Below are positions 27,503 through 36,605 of a stretch of 64,000 bases of DNA, in pieces. Numbering within the stretch: position 1 is the stretch's first letter; every line of letters begins with the position of its first letter. The DNA is taken from NCBI GenBank assembly GCA_019203745.1, contig CP078104.1, forward strand, positions 3,224,001-3,288,000. Reading direction: 5' to 3'. A program made the translations under genes and the position numbers. The DNA is from Chryseobacterium sp. E1. Its GTDB lineage: Bacteria; Bacteroidota; Bacteroidia; Flavobacteriales; Weeksellaceae. Under the pieces are notes generated by a model. The model was not told where the DNA came from. It saw nothing but the letters and a program-made list of their open reading frames with translations, and ran no database searches.

Positions 27503-28516
27503 AAAAAGAGTAGAGCAGTACTTAAGACGAGTTGAAAAACTTTTCAATGATCTTGTTGAAAGTATTGTTTTTTCATCCCTTCCAGCAACTTTAAAGGATG
27601 GGCTTTTTCAGTTCCGGAAATATCCAAAGATAACCAAGTATATCGAACAGGTTTTCACTCAATTTAACTCGGATTTACGAGAATTGATAACGGTTTCTAC
27701 AGCTTACTCATGGAATGTTGGAGATTTGAAAAATGATGCTTTGAAACTTGTGACGCTCAACAGTATTTCCGGGAAAATTCCAGCTGAAATACTAAATAAA
27801 CTCAAAGAAGCGCCAATGCCTAGGAATGCTGAAGCTTTAAAGGCGTTTCAAGAGCGAAAGATTGGCAAATTTACAATTTCAGACCGTGTATGGTCGATTA
27901 CCCAGAACACGAAGAAAGAACTGGAATTTGCGCTTGATTTGGGGTTGTCTGAAGGTAAAAGTGCTCAACAGTTAGCCAGGGAAATTAAAAAGTATCTGCG
28001 AGAACCGGACCGGCTCTATCGAAGAGTAAGAGATAAGCACGGAAATTTGACTTTGAGCAAAAATGCTAAAGCATATAAACCGGGGCAAGGTGTCTATCGA
28101 AGCAGTATGGCAAACGCTGTTCGTTTAACCAAGGAAGAAAACAATCTGGCTTACAGGGAATCCGACCAGCTTCGTATAATGCAGAACAATGACATTGTAG
28201 GCTATAGAATTGAACTGAGTAACAGACATAAGATTGTTGATATTTGCGATGATCTTAAAGGTTTCTATCCGAAAACTTCATTTGGAAAGGCTGGCATATC
28301 GGCTGTATGTGTCAACGCTTCACGGTTCGTAAAACAGACAAAGAAATCATTGATGAGATCAACAAAGGACTCAATTTACCGCCGGAAAGATCTGAGAATT
28401 ATATTTCTGATGTTCCAGAACAGTTTAAGACATACATGGACGAAAATAAAGCTAAAATGGAAGGCTGGAAAACTCAGCCGGCTTTTATGGTTGACAACAA
28501 GAAGTTTTTACACTAG
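27480..28516 (+). CDS. Minor head protein (SPP1 gp7 / Mu gpF-like), frameshifted
   Basis: About 345 residues: coiled N-terminus MDFDRQHRKRVEQYLRRVEK; APMPRNAEALKAFQERKIG; SDRVWSITQNTKKELEFALD; VRLTKEENNLAYRESDQLRI; and, after one missing base near 28275, FIWKGWHIGCMCQRF, the 'GWH..C.C' end of the phage head morphogenesis domain. Overlaps the HExxH gene by 23 bp. Confidence 0.88.
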
Positions 28517-28536
28517 AAATTTTGTAATTTTACTGG

Positions 28537-28935
28537 ATGATCTCGCACCAAGAACAAAAACTATATGATGAATTAACGGAAGGCTGTAATTTTATGCCAC
28601 TTCCAGACAAGCTTTTACTAATGGTTGAAAACTGCAACCTTGCCGGAGAAATTCACCCGGAATTCCCGTTTATCTGCTATCATTTTCATTCATACTCTTA
28701 CACAAAAAGACAGTATGAAAGTCTTTGTGATTTCCATGTGAAATTATTGGAGCAAGTTCAGCAACATAAAATGCTATCTGATAATATAGCAAACACACTT
28801 ATTGTTCTTAGAGAGCCTTTAGCACATTCAGGACAGGCTGAGTACGAATCTAAAAACATTGCGTACTGGAAAGAGATAGTGGAAAACACTCCGGAAATTA
28901 GATTCAGGAGTGAATTTAGAAAATATTTAAAATAA
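28537..28935 (+). CDS. Hypothetical protein after minor head gene
   Basis: 132 residues, intact, helical: DELTEGCNFMPLPDKLLLMV, YTKRQYESLCDFHVKLLEQV. No family recognised; probably a virion or exclusion factor. Confidence 0.5.
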   Translation: MISHQEQKLYDELTEGCNFMPLPDKLLLMVENCNLAGEIHPEFPFICYHFHSYSYTKRQYESLCDFHVKLLEQVQQHKMLSDNIANTLIVLREPLAHSGQAEYESKNIAYWKEIVENTPEIRFRSEFRKYLK

Positions 28936-28941
28936 TTACCA

Positions 28942-29647
28942 ATGGAGTTTAAAGGTAAATTGAACTTGGATATGAAAAAGCAAATTCATATTTAAGTGAA
29001 CAGACTATCAGTTTCGGTAATAAGACAGTTGTTGCCTCTGCGTTGATTATATTAATTTCGCTGAATTTTCTTACTATAACAGAAATTGAGATTGAGGGCA
29101 TTAAGGTCTCAATTAATATGGTAATAATAACCATAGTATTGCAAGTTGTGAATTTCTACTATTATCAACAATTTATATTGTCATATGATGCCGACAAGTA
29201 TACAAATATAATAGGAGAAGATTATCATGATTTCGAAAATGAGTTGCTTTCATCATATGAATTAGCTGAAGACAAATTAAAAGCGTTAATTACCGAAAAA
29301 GAAAGTATACAAGATGAATTTAGCGCAGTTGAAACCACTTTAGAAAGAAAGAAGGAATTATTAAAACGCATTACTGAATTAAGTTCAGAATTCGATGAAT
29401 ATGGCGATATTCTTAAACGATCAAAGGAATCGGTTGCAAGAGAAGACAAAAAAATAAGTAATTTTATTAGCATTGTAAATAAATATAAAATATTGAATTT
29501 TAAAGTTCCACAAATAATATACTTTGTAGGCTTGGTAGCGGTGATTTTAAGATTTATTTTTTATATATATCAAATATTCACAGCGCATGATGAACCATGG
29601 CATTATTTATGGCAGGATCAATTGAGATATTTGAGAGTGATATTTGA
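28942..29647 (+). CDS. Membrane-anchored coiled-coil protein (frameshifted)
   Basis: MEFKGKLNLDMKK, one A missing near 28982, two hydrophobic segments (VASALIILISLNFLTITEIE; INMVIITIVLQVVNFYYYQQ), a coiled coil (ESIQDEFSAVETTLERKKEL) and a C-terminal membrane segment (PQIIYFVGLVAVILRFIFYI). A second missing base near 29615 would let it stop at 29647, before the terminator; the uncorrected frame runs through that terminator. Superinfection exclusion is possible but unproven. Confidence 0.55.
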
Positions 29648-29652
29648 ATCTA

Positions 29653-29684
29653 AAAAAAAGCCCCTTAATTGGGGCTTTATTTTT
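29653..29684. terminator. Bidirectional terminator
   Basis: AAAAGCCCC-TTAATT-GGGGCTTTATTTTT between a rightward and a leftward gene. Confidence 0.85.
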
Positions 29685-29922
29685 CAGTATAATTATCGGA
29701 AACCGTTTTCCAAATCAGCCTCCTATTTTCCTCATTTAATGGAAGTTCAAATCCGGTTAAATCCATACCATGGGGATGGTTGATGTTTTTAATTCTCCAT
29801 TCGTTTTTGTCTCCTCTGAAATATATTATAATATTATTGTTATAAAAGTCAGTAGGAGTTTCCGTAAAACCCATTTCAGATAAAAAATCCCTTAGCTCTA
29901 TAAGATTGCTGTTTTCTGTCAT
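29677..29922 (-). CDS. Hypothetical protein of leftward insert
   Basis: 81 residues: MTENSNLIELRDFLSEMGFT..., then IIIYFRGDKNEWRIKNINHP. Last gene of a seven-gene leftward block inside the head genes. Confidence 0.55.
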   Translation of the reverse strand: MTENSNLIELRDFLSEMGFTETPTDFYNNNIIIYFRGDKNEWRIKNINHPHGMDLTGFELPLNEENRRLIWKTVSDNYTEK

Positions 29923-29927
29923 ATGTT

Positions 29928-30296
29928 TTATTTCAAAGTTAACTCTTTTCCTTTAAGTGCGAAGAAAAGGTTTTGGAGTTGGTGGACGTATGATATTACT
30001 ATTGATGTATTTAATCCGTCACTTGTCAGCAAAATATAGTCAGTATCCCCATTTGGTTTAAGTTCGAAATTTTCAAATTGAAAAATTTTTTTTATCTATT
30101 CCAATTTGAAAAAATTGAAACCAAACCTGTTCAATAGCCATCCATTTGTCAATGGGATAGGTTTAATAGATCTCCATTCAATATAGTGTCTAGGATCATC
30201 TTTTTTTTCAAAATGTTCAAAATCATAGTATTTAATTTCTGATAAATTACCATTTCTATTTATTAAGTTCCCTATTCTCCACTCTTTTGCTTCCAT
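29928..30296 (-). CDS. Phage protein of the 'YVHQLQNL' family, in-frame TAG
   Basis: MEAKEWRIGNLINRNGNLSE, IEWRSIKPIPLTNGWLLNRF, then FFKLE-TAG (30098-30096) and, in the same frame, IFQFENFELKPNGDTDYILL and SYVHQLQNLFFALKGKELTL. The two halves form one well-known small-protein family of Bacteroidetes phages. The TAG is either a real nonsense mutation or a base error. Confidence 0.65.
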
Positions 30297-30297
30297 A

Positions 30298-30591
30298 TTA
30301 ATTTATTTGCGCACGGTTTAATACTATTTTATCCGAAAGATCTTTCATTTTATAGCTTATGGTATTGACTTTATGTGAAGATATAAATCCAATCATTTCA
30401 CTAAAATCAAAGACTGCTTTTTCGAAGTTTTCAATTTTTCCCGGGAAACCTAATTGTTTTAAACGCATTATATCATCAGGCCCTAATCCGTTTTTCTTAA
30501 TATGCTCTTTGACTTGAATCAGCTCAAGGAATTCACAACCCAAAGCAAGTGAAATTTCCATAAGCCTTCCATTAAGTTCATATTCATTCAT
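30298..30591 (-). CDS. Hypothetical helical protein
   Basis: 97 residues: MNEYELNGRLMEISLALGCE, FLELIQVKEHIKKNGLGPDD. No recognised domain; in operon with neighbours. Confidence 0.5.
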   Translation of the reverse strand: MNEYELNGRLMEISLALGCEFLELIQVKEHIKKNGLGPDDIMRLKQLGFPGKIENFEKAVFDFSEMIGFISSHKVNTISYKMKDLSDKIVLNRAQIN

Positions 30592-30602
30592 TTCGAAACA
30601 AT

Positions 30603-30892
30603 TTAAAGTAAAACTATATTTTCTTCATTTATGATTGAATCTTTATTCAAAGCAAATGAGTCATATTTTTGATCATAATCAATAATGGAGTTTTTAATGC
30701 TTTACTTAAAGAGGCTTTTATACATTCTGTAGTATATTGTTTTATTGCTTCTTGAATATCGTACAACGAGATCTCAGACATATACTCGTCTTCATCCATA
30801 CCCGTTCCAATATTTTCACAATCACTATAGCCAGTACCATACGCCACTCTAAGCTTAAGATCTATTATTTTTAATATTTCTTCCATAATCAA
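30603..30892 (-). CDS. Hypothetical protein (frameshifted)
   Basis: MIMEEILKIIDLKLRVAYGT, SLYDIQEAIKQYTTECIKAS; one A missing near 30690, then DQKYDSFALNKDSIINEENI. About 96 residues. Unknown. Confidence 0.5.
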
Positions 30893-30970
30893 TTCAAATT
30901 TATAACATAATATTGGATAGTTAATTTGTCCATGAGTTTAGTATTCTGGACTATAAAATAGTTCCCACAT

Positions 30971-31242
30971 TTAATCGGCTGCATTGTTACCAATTTCATC
31001 TAATTTGTAATCATAACCAACATCAAATTGTTCAACAAAACTACAAGGTGCTATTATTTTCAAAAAATCACCTTTAAAGTTCTCCATAGTTACGCTTGGT
31101 TCATATCGGTCAATTGTGACACAACGAAATGTGCCTTCCTTAATTTTACGTTCTCTTAAAAGCCATTCCATTTCTTTTTCTGAAAAGAAATTGTCAATAG
31201 TAAAATCTAAACTGAAACTTCCTTTTTCATCTTCTCATCCAT
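30971..31242 (-). CDS. Hypothetical protein (frameshifted)
   Basis: ATG at 31242, one base missing near 31236, then EDEKGSFSLDFTIDNFFSEK and EMEWLLRERKIKEGTFRCVT. Overlaps the preceding gene by 16 bp. Unknown. Confidence 0.5.
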
Positions 31243-31397
31243 ACTTTTAGTTTTTCAATAATAACCTTTTCTGCACGCCTAGTTGTTTTTGTTTTAAGAC
31301 AGTATTCAATGCCATTAATTGAGTATAGCTTCCCTTTGTACTCAAATCCTTCGAGTTTTCCACAACGCATGCTTGTAAATTCTATCTTCTCATCCAT
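31227..31397 (-). CDS. Hypothetical 56-residue protein
   Basis: MDEKIEFTSMRCGKLEGFEY, KGKLYSINGIEYCLKTKTTR, ending KVWMRR. Intact. In the leftward operon. Confidence 0.5.
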   Translation of the reverse strand: MDEKIEFTSMRCGKLEGFEYKGKLYSINGIEYCLKTKTTRRAEKVIIEKLKVWMRR

Positions 31398-31415
31398 TCC
31401 AAAACCTTTTGAGTG

Positions 31416-31649
31416 TCAAATAGTAATTTTTTTCCTTCTCCTTCCTTCATAGCCTCCTATAATTAATTCATCAGGATAATACTGACAGCGTAGAAGCGCA
31501 TAAACTTCTTTCTGTCCCTTTCCTGTTACCTCGCAAAACTCCGACAAATCCATTGTGATTTTTTGAACGATAGATAGTCTATTAAAAGCTACTAAAAGTT
31601 CATTAAGTGTCATATCCGACGTTCTCATACTTCCTAAATCTCCCTGCAT
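31416..31649 (-). CDS. Small probable DNA-binding protein
   Basis: 77 residues: NELLVAFNRLSIVQKITMDL, SEFCEVTGKGQKEVYALLRC (HTH-like) and a basic GRRRKK end. First gene of the leftward insert, so it may regulate the block. Confidence 0.5.
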   Translation of the reverse strand: MQGDLGSMRTSDMTLNELLVAFNRLSIVQKITMDLSEFCEVTGKGQKEVYALLRCQYYPDELIIGGYEGRRRKKITI

Positions 31650-31771
31650 AAAAATAATACCGTGGTTATAATAGTAAAATTACGAAAATCAATGTATAAA
31701 ACCAACAAATACTATTGAAAATAAACGATTTACGGACGAAATTTACGGTAATTAATAATAAACCTTTTAAT

Positions 31772-32348
31772 ATGACACGAGAAACTATAATTGAAAAGCT
31801 GAGAAACAAGTATGCAAACTTGGGTCTTGGTGACGAAATTTTAGGGTCGCAAGCAGATTTAATTTTAACCGGAAGCCCGACTGATGAAACTATTGATGGA
31901 GTAGTCGATGGTGTAGGGGATTATTAAAATCTATTCAATCAAGCTTGGATAAAGCAAGACAAAAGCCTGCTGACGAGAAAAAAAAGCCTGAAGAGAAAAA
32001 AGAAACCGATGAAAAAAGGATTCTACACTTGAAGAAAAGTTTGAAAAACTTCTTGGAACCGTACAGCAATTAGTAACCAAAACAGCCACTGACGACAAAA
32101 AAGGAAATCTTGTAAAAGCTCTTGCGGCTAAAAACATTCCGGAAAAGTACTACAACAAATTTCTGTTAACTGTAGATTATGGAGAAGGCTATTCAGAAGA
32201 AGATACAGTGAAGGCCATGGAGACTGAATTTGAAGATTTCAAACAGGCTTTTGCTACTGAAGGAGCTAAAGGTGGAAATCCGCCTATTGGAACCGGAGGA
32301 ACCGACCAAAACAACCAAGTATTGAAAGACATTGAAAGGTTAGGATAA
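31772..32348 (+). CDS. Capsid scaffolding protein (two frameshifts)
   Basis: MTRETIIEKLRNKYANLGLG ... TDETIDGVVDGVGG, then a Lys/Glu/Pro-rich linker (KPADEKKKPEEKKETDEK) and a helical C-terminus (FEKLLGTVQQLVTKTATDDK; DFKQAFATEGAKGG). Breaks near 31917 and 32021. Charged, helical, just upstream of decoration and major capsid genes: the usual place and character of a scaffold. Confidence 0.75.
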
Positions 32349-32363
32349 AAATCGAAAACAAAA

Positions 32364-32705
32364 ATGAGCAAATTAGGATTAAAGAAGACGGTAGTTGCGG
32401 GAGATAAGACAATTTTCGCTCACGTTCTTGAAACTGCTTTAGGCGGTTTCGTATTAGATACAACAGGGCTTACTGTTGGAGATAAGTTACTTGCGGGTAC
32501 TGCATTTTCGTATGATGAAGCAACGAGAATGGCAAAGCCTGATCAAACGAATCCAAAAGGATTACTGTATGAAGATGTAGTTATTGATTCTGCAACTTCT
32601 GTTGATATTGTTCTTAGAGGAACTGTTTACGCAAACAGAATTCCAGCGTTGACCGATGCTTTAAAAGCTAAGATGCCGCAAATCATTTTCTCACTTTCTA
32701 AATAA
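32364..32705 (+). CDS. Head decoration/stabilisation-like protein
   Basis: 113 residues, intact, beta-rich: KTIFAHVLETALGGFVLDTT, GLTVGDKLLAGTAFSYDEAT. Position between scaffold and major capsid matches decoration proteins. Family not certain. Confidence 0.6.
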   Translation: MSKLGLKKTVVAGDKTIFAHVLETALGGFVLDTTGLTVGDKLLAGTAFSYDEATRMAKPDQTNPKGLLYEDVVIDSATSVDIVLRGTVYANRIPALTDALKAKMPQIIFSLSK

Positions 32706-32713
32706 TTAAAACT

Positions 32714-33802
32714 ATGAGTGAAATTGTAACATCAATATTCGGACAATACGGAACAAGTGGCGCTCTTCAAGCGATCATCGACAAAAGAATGGATAGGTTC
32801 AAAACTAGAGAATTTACCAAGTATTTATCTTGGGATACTCCTCAGGTTGATCTTTCTTTTGCAGATGTCATTGGTAGAAGCAGAATTGAAGCTATCGCAT
32901 CAGTAATTGGTGAAGATGCCGTATCTCCAGTAAGAAGCAGACAGGGACTTGAGAAGCTAGAGGGTAAAATTCCAACTATTTCTCATAAGTACTTGATGAA
33001 AGCTTCTGATTACAGAAACTACATTACTTTACAGAATCAGAATAACGTTTCAGATGACACAAAGAAAAAACAAATCATTGATCTTATTTTCAATGACGTA
33101 AAAAATGCGGCGGACGGCTGTACCGCTAGAGTGGACGTTATGTTCTTGCAAGCGTTATCTACTGGTAAAATTGATTTATCCGTTGCAAACAATCCTGATG
33201 GGGTTGCTTATGGCCAAATTGATATGCTACTTCCTTCGGACAATATCCTTACAGCTGATAAAGTATGGACTGATCCAACAGCAAAACCGACAAATGATTT
33301 TGAAAAGGTAATTGCTGTAGCACAAGCAAAAGGCAACGGAGATTTTGCAAAAATTCTCATGACCAGACCAACTTTCAATAAACTGAAAGACTCTGCGGAG
33401 ATCCAGTCAATTTTCAAAAATTCAAATAAAGATAATTATGCACTGGTAACACTTGCCAGAGTAAATGATTTCTTTACTTCTAATGGATTGCCAGCAATTG
33501 AACTTCAAGATTCATTGTTTGGACTTGAACAAGACGGAAATATTACCACATTCAAAGCGTTTGCCGATGATGTCATTGTATTCGTTCCTCAGGGACAGTT
33601 AGGAACAGTTAAGAATGGTCTTGTGGTTGAAGGGGATTTAATGCAAGTATCTGGGCATTCATATGCAAACGTTGACAAAGTTAAGATCGCTAAGTGGTCC
33701 AAAACTGAGCCAATGAATGAGTTCACAAGAGGACAGTTGCATGCTATTCCGGCACTAACTGCGATTGATGCAGTTTACCATTTAAAACTTAAACTAGCAT
33801 AA
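32714..33802 (+). CDS. Major capsid protein (lambda E-like, HK97 fold)
   Basis: 362 residues, intact. WDTPQVDLSFADVIGRSRIE, ISHKYLMKASDYRNYITLQN, FNDVKNAADGCTARVDVMFL and MTRPTFNKLKDSAEIQSIF match the major capsid protein E type. No N-terminal delta domain or cleavage site is evident, consistent with a separate scaffold. Confidence 0.9.
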   Translation: MSEIVTSIFGQYGTSGALQAIIDKRMDRFKTREFTKYLSWDTPQVDLSFADVIGRSRIEAIASVIGEDAVSPVRSRQGLEKLEGKIPTISHKYLMKASDYRNYITLQNQNNVSDDTKKKQIIDLIFNDVKNAADGCTARVDVMFLQALSTGKIDLSVANNPDGVAYGQIDMLLPSDNILTADKVWTDPTAKPTNDFEKVIAVAQAKGNGDFAKILMTRPTFNKLKDSAEIQSIFKNSNKDNYALVTLARVNDFFTSNGLPAIELQDSLFGLEQDGNITTFKAFADDVIVFVPQGQLGTVKNGLVVEGDLMQVSGHSYANVDKVKIAKWSKTEPMNEFTRGQLHAIPALTAIDAVYHLKLKLA

Positions 33803-33805
33803 TAA

Positions 33806-34129
33806 ATGAAAGTTAGGGATTATTTGTCAGCAAATCTTGAGTTATGGTCGGTTGAAGTGTCCGATTCGCTGATTGATGCGGAATTGATTAATGTTGGTTT
33901 GAATGGCGACTCTGAGTACGAACCCGAATTAGAAGCAAAAACTAATACGCTGTTTTACAATTTAATCCCTAAGCTTTTATTAGCACCTAAAAGAGTTTCA
34001 GAAGGGCAGTTTACAATAGAATATGATAAAGACGCAATGGTAGATTTTTACAGCATTATAGCTGATAAACTAGGTTTACCAAATATGCTGGTTAAAAACA
34101 AAATTCGTGATCGCTCAAATCTTTGGTAA
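33806..34129 (+). CDS. Head-tail connector / adaptor-like protein
   Basis: 107 residues, helical: MKVRDYLSANLELWSVEVSD, SEYEPELEAKTNTLFYNLIP. The small helical protein immediately after the capsid gene is the adaptor position (gp15/gp6-like). Confidence 0.6.
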   Translation: MKVRDYLSANLELWSVEVSDSLIDAELINVGLNGDSEYEPELEAKTNTLFYNLIPKLLLAPKRVSEGQFTIEYDKDAMVDFYSIIADKLGLPNMLVKNKIRDRSNLW

Positions 34130-34453
34130 ATGGCAGTTCAATATCCATATAAACTAGAAGTATTTGTGAAAACAGATGCCGTTAAAGACGAAAACGGAAA
34201 CTGGATTCCCGGATCTGAAGAATGGCAGGACTTCGGTAAATGTCGTGATGAAGACAGCCTTTCAAGTACCAAGACGATTTCTAATGATCAGATTAAGTAT
34301 GAATATACCTGGCTGATTCAATGCCCTAAAAATCTTAAAACTATTGATGTAGGTTCAAGTATTAGGGTGATTGGATTAAAGGGTGAAACACGGCTAAAAG
34401 GAGAAGTTTTGAGAGTTAAGTATGATCAATTTCATAGTAGAATATGGGTGTAA
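34130..34453 (+). CDS. Head closure-like protein
   Basis: 107 residues, beta-rich: YKLEVFVKTDAVKDENGNWI, SIRVIGLKGETRLKGEVLRV. Occupies the head-closure (gp16-like) position. Overlaps the next gene by 10 bp. Confidence 0.6.
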   Translation: MAVQYPYKLEVFVKTDAVKDENGNWIPGSEEWQDFGKCRDEDSLSSTKTISNDQIKYEYTWLIQCPKNLKTIDVGSSIRVIGLKGETRLKGEVLRVKYDQFHSRIWV

Positions 34454-34892
34454 AAGCAAACTTTAACATGCCAGGTTTAAACCAGTATATCAATAATGCT
34501 TTGGATGCAAAAATTCAGAACATCATTCGAATTATGCGGGTTGTAGGTGAAGATGCGGTAAATGAGGCTAGATCTTATGCTAAGCAGAATGACTGGCAGG
34601 ACGTAACCGGAAACCTAAGATCGTCTATCGGATATGTTATTACTCTGAATGGTAGTATTGTTGGACAAGACTTTGAAAAAGTACAGGGCCCGCAACCAGC
34701 GACGAAAGACGGAAAGAAAATAGGTTATGATCTGGCGATCGATATTGCTAAAGCTCTTCCGGAAATAGCATTGGTTATCGTCGCAGGAATGAACTACGCA
34801 TCAACTGTTGAAAGTAGAGGTCGTAATGTACAACCAGTGCTGAGCTCAAAGCAAAACTAAAACTCAATCAATTTCTAAATAGCATACGGTGA
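34444..34892 (+). CDS. HK97 gp10-like neck protein (frameshifted)
   Basis: MGVKANFNMPGLNQYINNAL, VGEDAVNEARSYAKQNDWQD, VTGNLRSSIGYVITLNGSIV; 'TGNLR.SI' is typical of gp10/tail-component proteins. One base missing near 34830; corrected tail AELKAKLKLNQFLNSIR. Its stop overlaps the GTG start of the next gene. Confidence 0.72.
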
Positions 34893-35295
34893 GAAATTCA
34901 GTAATAGAAGCCAAACAGTGGATATATGATGAATTGAAAAATGGGGAGTTGGTTCTATTATATCGGGTGATATTTATAAAGACTTTAGACCTGCGGGAAG
35001 CAACAAAGAAGACATTGTTGTGAATGCTGTTACCATTAACAATACTTTCTTTCAGACCGGGGCATTCAATGTGAATTGCTATGTGCCCTACTTGAAAGTA
35101 AAGATCAACGCTATAGATCAAAACGTTCCAAACGAAATTCGATTAAAAGTTGTTTCCAACAAAGTAAAACCAATTCTGGAAAGAAGATTCACTGGTAAAT
35201 ATAATATTGATATAGAATTCGAGCAAACCATTATGGATGGTAACGATTGCTATATCAATTTCAGACTAAAATTAAACGCATTTAATAATAATTAA
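34889..35295 (+). CDS. Tail terminator-like protein, GTG start (frameshifted)
   Basis: MRNSVIEAKQWIYDELKN, one G missing near 34945, then DIYKDFRPAGSNKEDIVVNA and RRFTGKYNIDIEFEQTIMDG. Size about 136 residues; place directly before the tail tube gene matches tail terminators (gpU/gp17). Confidence 0.6.
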
Positions 35296-35306
35296 AATTC
35301 AATAAA

Positions 35307-35817
35307 ATGGCAGGAGGACAAATTAATAATGGTGTAGCAAAAATTGAATTAGCACCAGTTGTTGCAGACGGGGAATGGGGACCGTCTTTAAAAATTAGGA
35401 GAAACCATGCTTGGTACATTAAAGATCAATATGGAAGACGGTACAACTACCGATTTCAATGTTGAGGAATATGATGAGCCTATTTTCACCAGAACAACCA
35501 AAGGGGCTATGTCTTTCGACTTCGATGTTGCTAACCCTGATGCAGATACTCTGGTTGAGGTTGGAGCAGGATCAAAAGATGCTGACGGGAATTATATTCC
35601 GCCTATTGGAAGTGTAACAGTTGAAAGATCTTTAAAAATTACACCTGAAATCGGGTTTGGGTTTGATGTGGTAAGAACTCTTATTACTTACAAATTCACA
35701 ACCGACATGGGTAAAGACAACTTACTGGGAGTTTCTGTAAATGCAAAGGTCCTTAGACCAACAAAAGAAAATACACCTTCGTTTGAATTGGTGAAATACC
35801 CGATTCCAACACCTTAA
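35307..35817 (+). CDS. Major tail tube protein (frameshifted)
   Basis: MAGGQINNGVAKIELAPVV, one A missing near 35394, then TDFNVEEYDEPIFTRTTKGA, MSFDFDVANPDADTLVEVGA. About 170 residues with the 'GA..F.fdi' pattern of tail tube proteins. Followed by a terminator, as befits a highly expressed structural gene. Confidence 0.8.
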
Positions 35818-35828
35818 TATTTTTCTTC

Positions 35829-35860
35829 AGCGCACTTGCTTTGGTGGGTGCGCTTTTTTT
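35829..35860 (+). terminator. Terminator after tail tube gene
   Basis: AGCGCAC...GTGCGCT followed by TTTTTT. Confidence 0.85.
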
Positions 35861-35880
35861 AACTACAAAATTTACAATTA

Positions 35881-36371
35881 TGGAAGAAGAAAGAGTATTA
35901 AGTGAAGAGGAAAAAATAATTGCAGAAGATAAAGAGCTGAAGGTTTTAAATAGCGTTGGATTTGCTGTTAAAACTAAATTTTGGGGCAAAGAGTTGGTTT
36001 GGAAGGTGAATAAAATCCCATTGAAAGTAATGTTTGCTCAGAGTTATCGGTTTTTAAGCTGAAAGTAAGTCAGGATAAACAGGAAAATGATGATTTCAAG
36101 AAATATTGAATTCACAATTTAATTCGGTTGCTGATAATGCAAAATTATGCGCTGAAATTATTGCTATTACAATTCTTGGAACAAAATGGAACAATTGGCT
36201 TTTCAGAAAGCTTTTAACAGAGCATATTTTCAGCAATATCAATTCAAGAGAACTTCTTGAATTCACACAAAACGTTCTTTCATTGAACGATTACCAGTCT
36301 TTACGATCTCTACCACATTACTAAGCGCAGTAAGAGTGACGAATCCGATGAAGGTAGAGAAAACGGCCTAA
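35881..36371 (+). CDS. Tail assembly chaperone, G-like (frameshifts)
   Basis: MEEERVLSEEEKIIAEDKEL, FWGKELVWKVNKIPLKVMFA, NAKLCAEIIAITILGTKWNN; then, corrected near 36052, 36104 and 36298, an ending VRVTNPMKVEKTA. Lies between tail tube and tape measure, with a second reading frame overlapping its end in -1: the layout of lambda G/T chaperones. Confidence 0.7.
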
Positions 36372-36599
36372 AAACTATTTATGGTCTATGTGGTCAACTA
36401 TGTCACCACTTTGGATGGACACTCGATTATTTACTTGAAGAGGTAGACTACGCATTTTTACAAAGAATGCTGATAGATGCCCCTTCTTATGATTACGACA
36501 AAGATGAAGATGTGAAAAAGACTCTAAAAAGGGAAATCATTCAATTACTCTGAATTATCTCAGGAAAGTTTTTTATCACAGTTGGAGCAATATAAATAA
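36320..36599 (+). CDS. Tail assembly chaperone extension, T-like (-1 frame)
   Basis: No good start of its own. In the -1 frame relative to the previous gene: DESDEGRENGLKTIYGLCGQ, HFGWTLDYLLEEVDYAFLQR, MLIDAPSYDYDKDEDVKK, then NYSELSQESFLSQLEQYK after a break near 36525. The 'GWTLDY.L......l..ml.dAP.y' pattern is that of T-like extensions, probably made by programmed -1 frameshifting. The slip site cannot be fixed because of indels. Confidence 0.6.
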
Positions 36600-36605
36600 T
36601 GAAGA

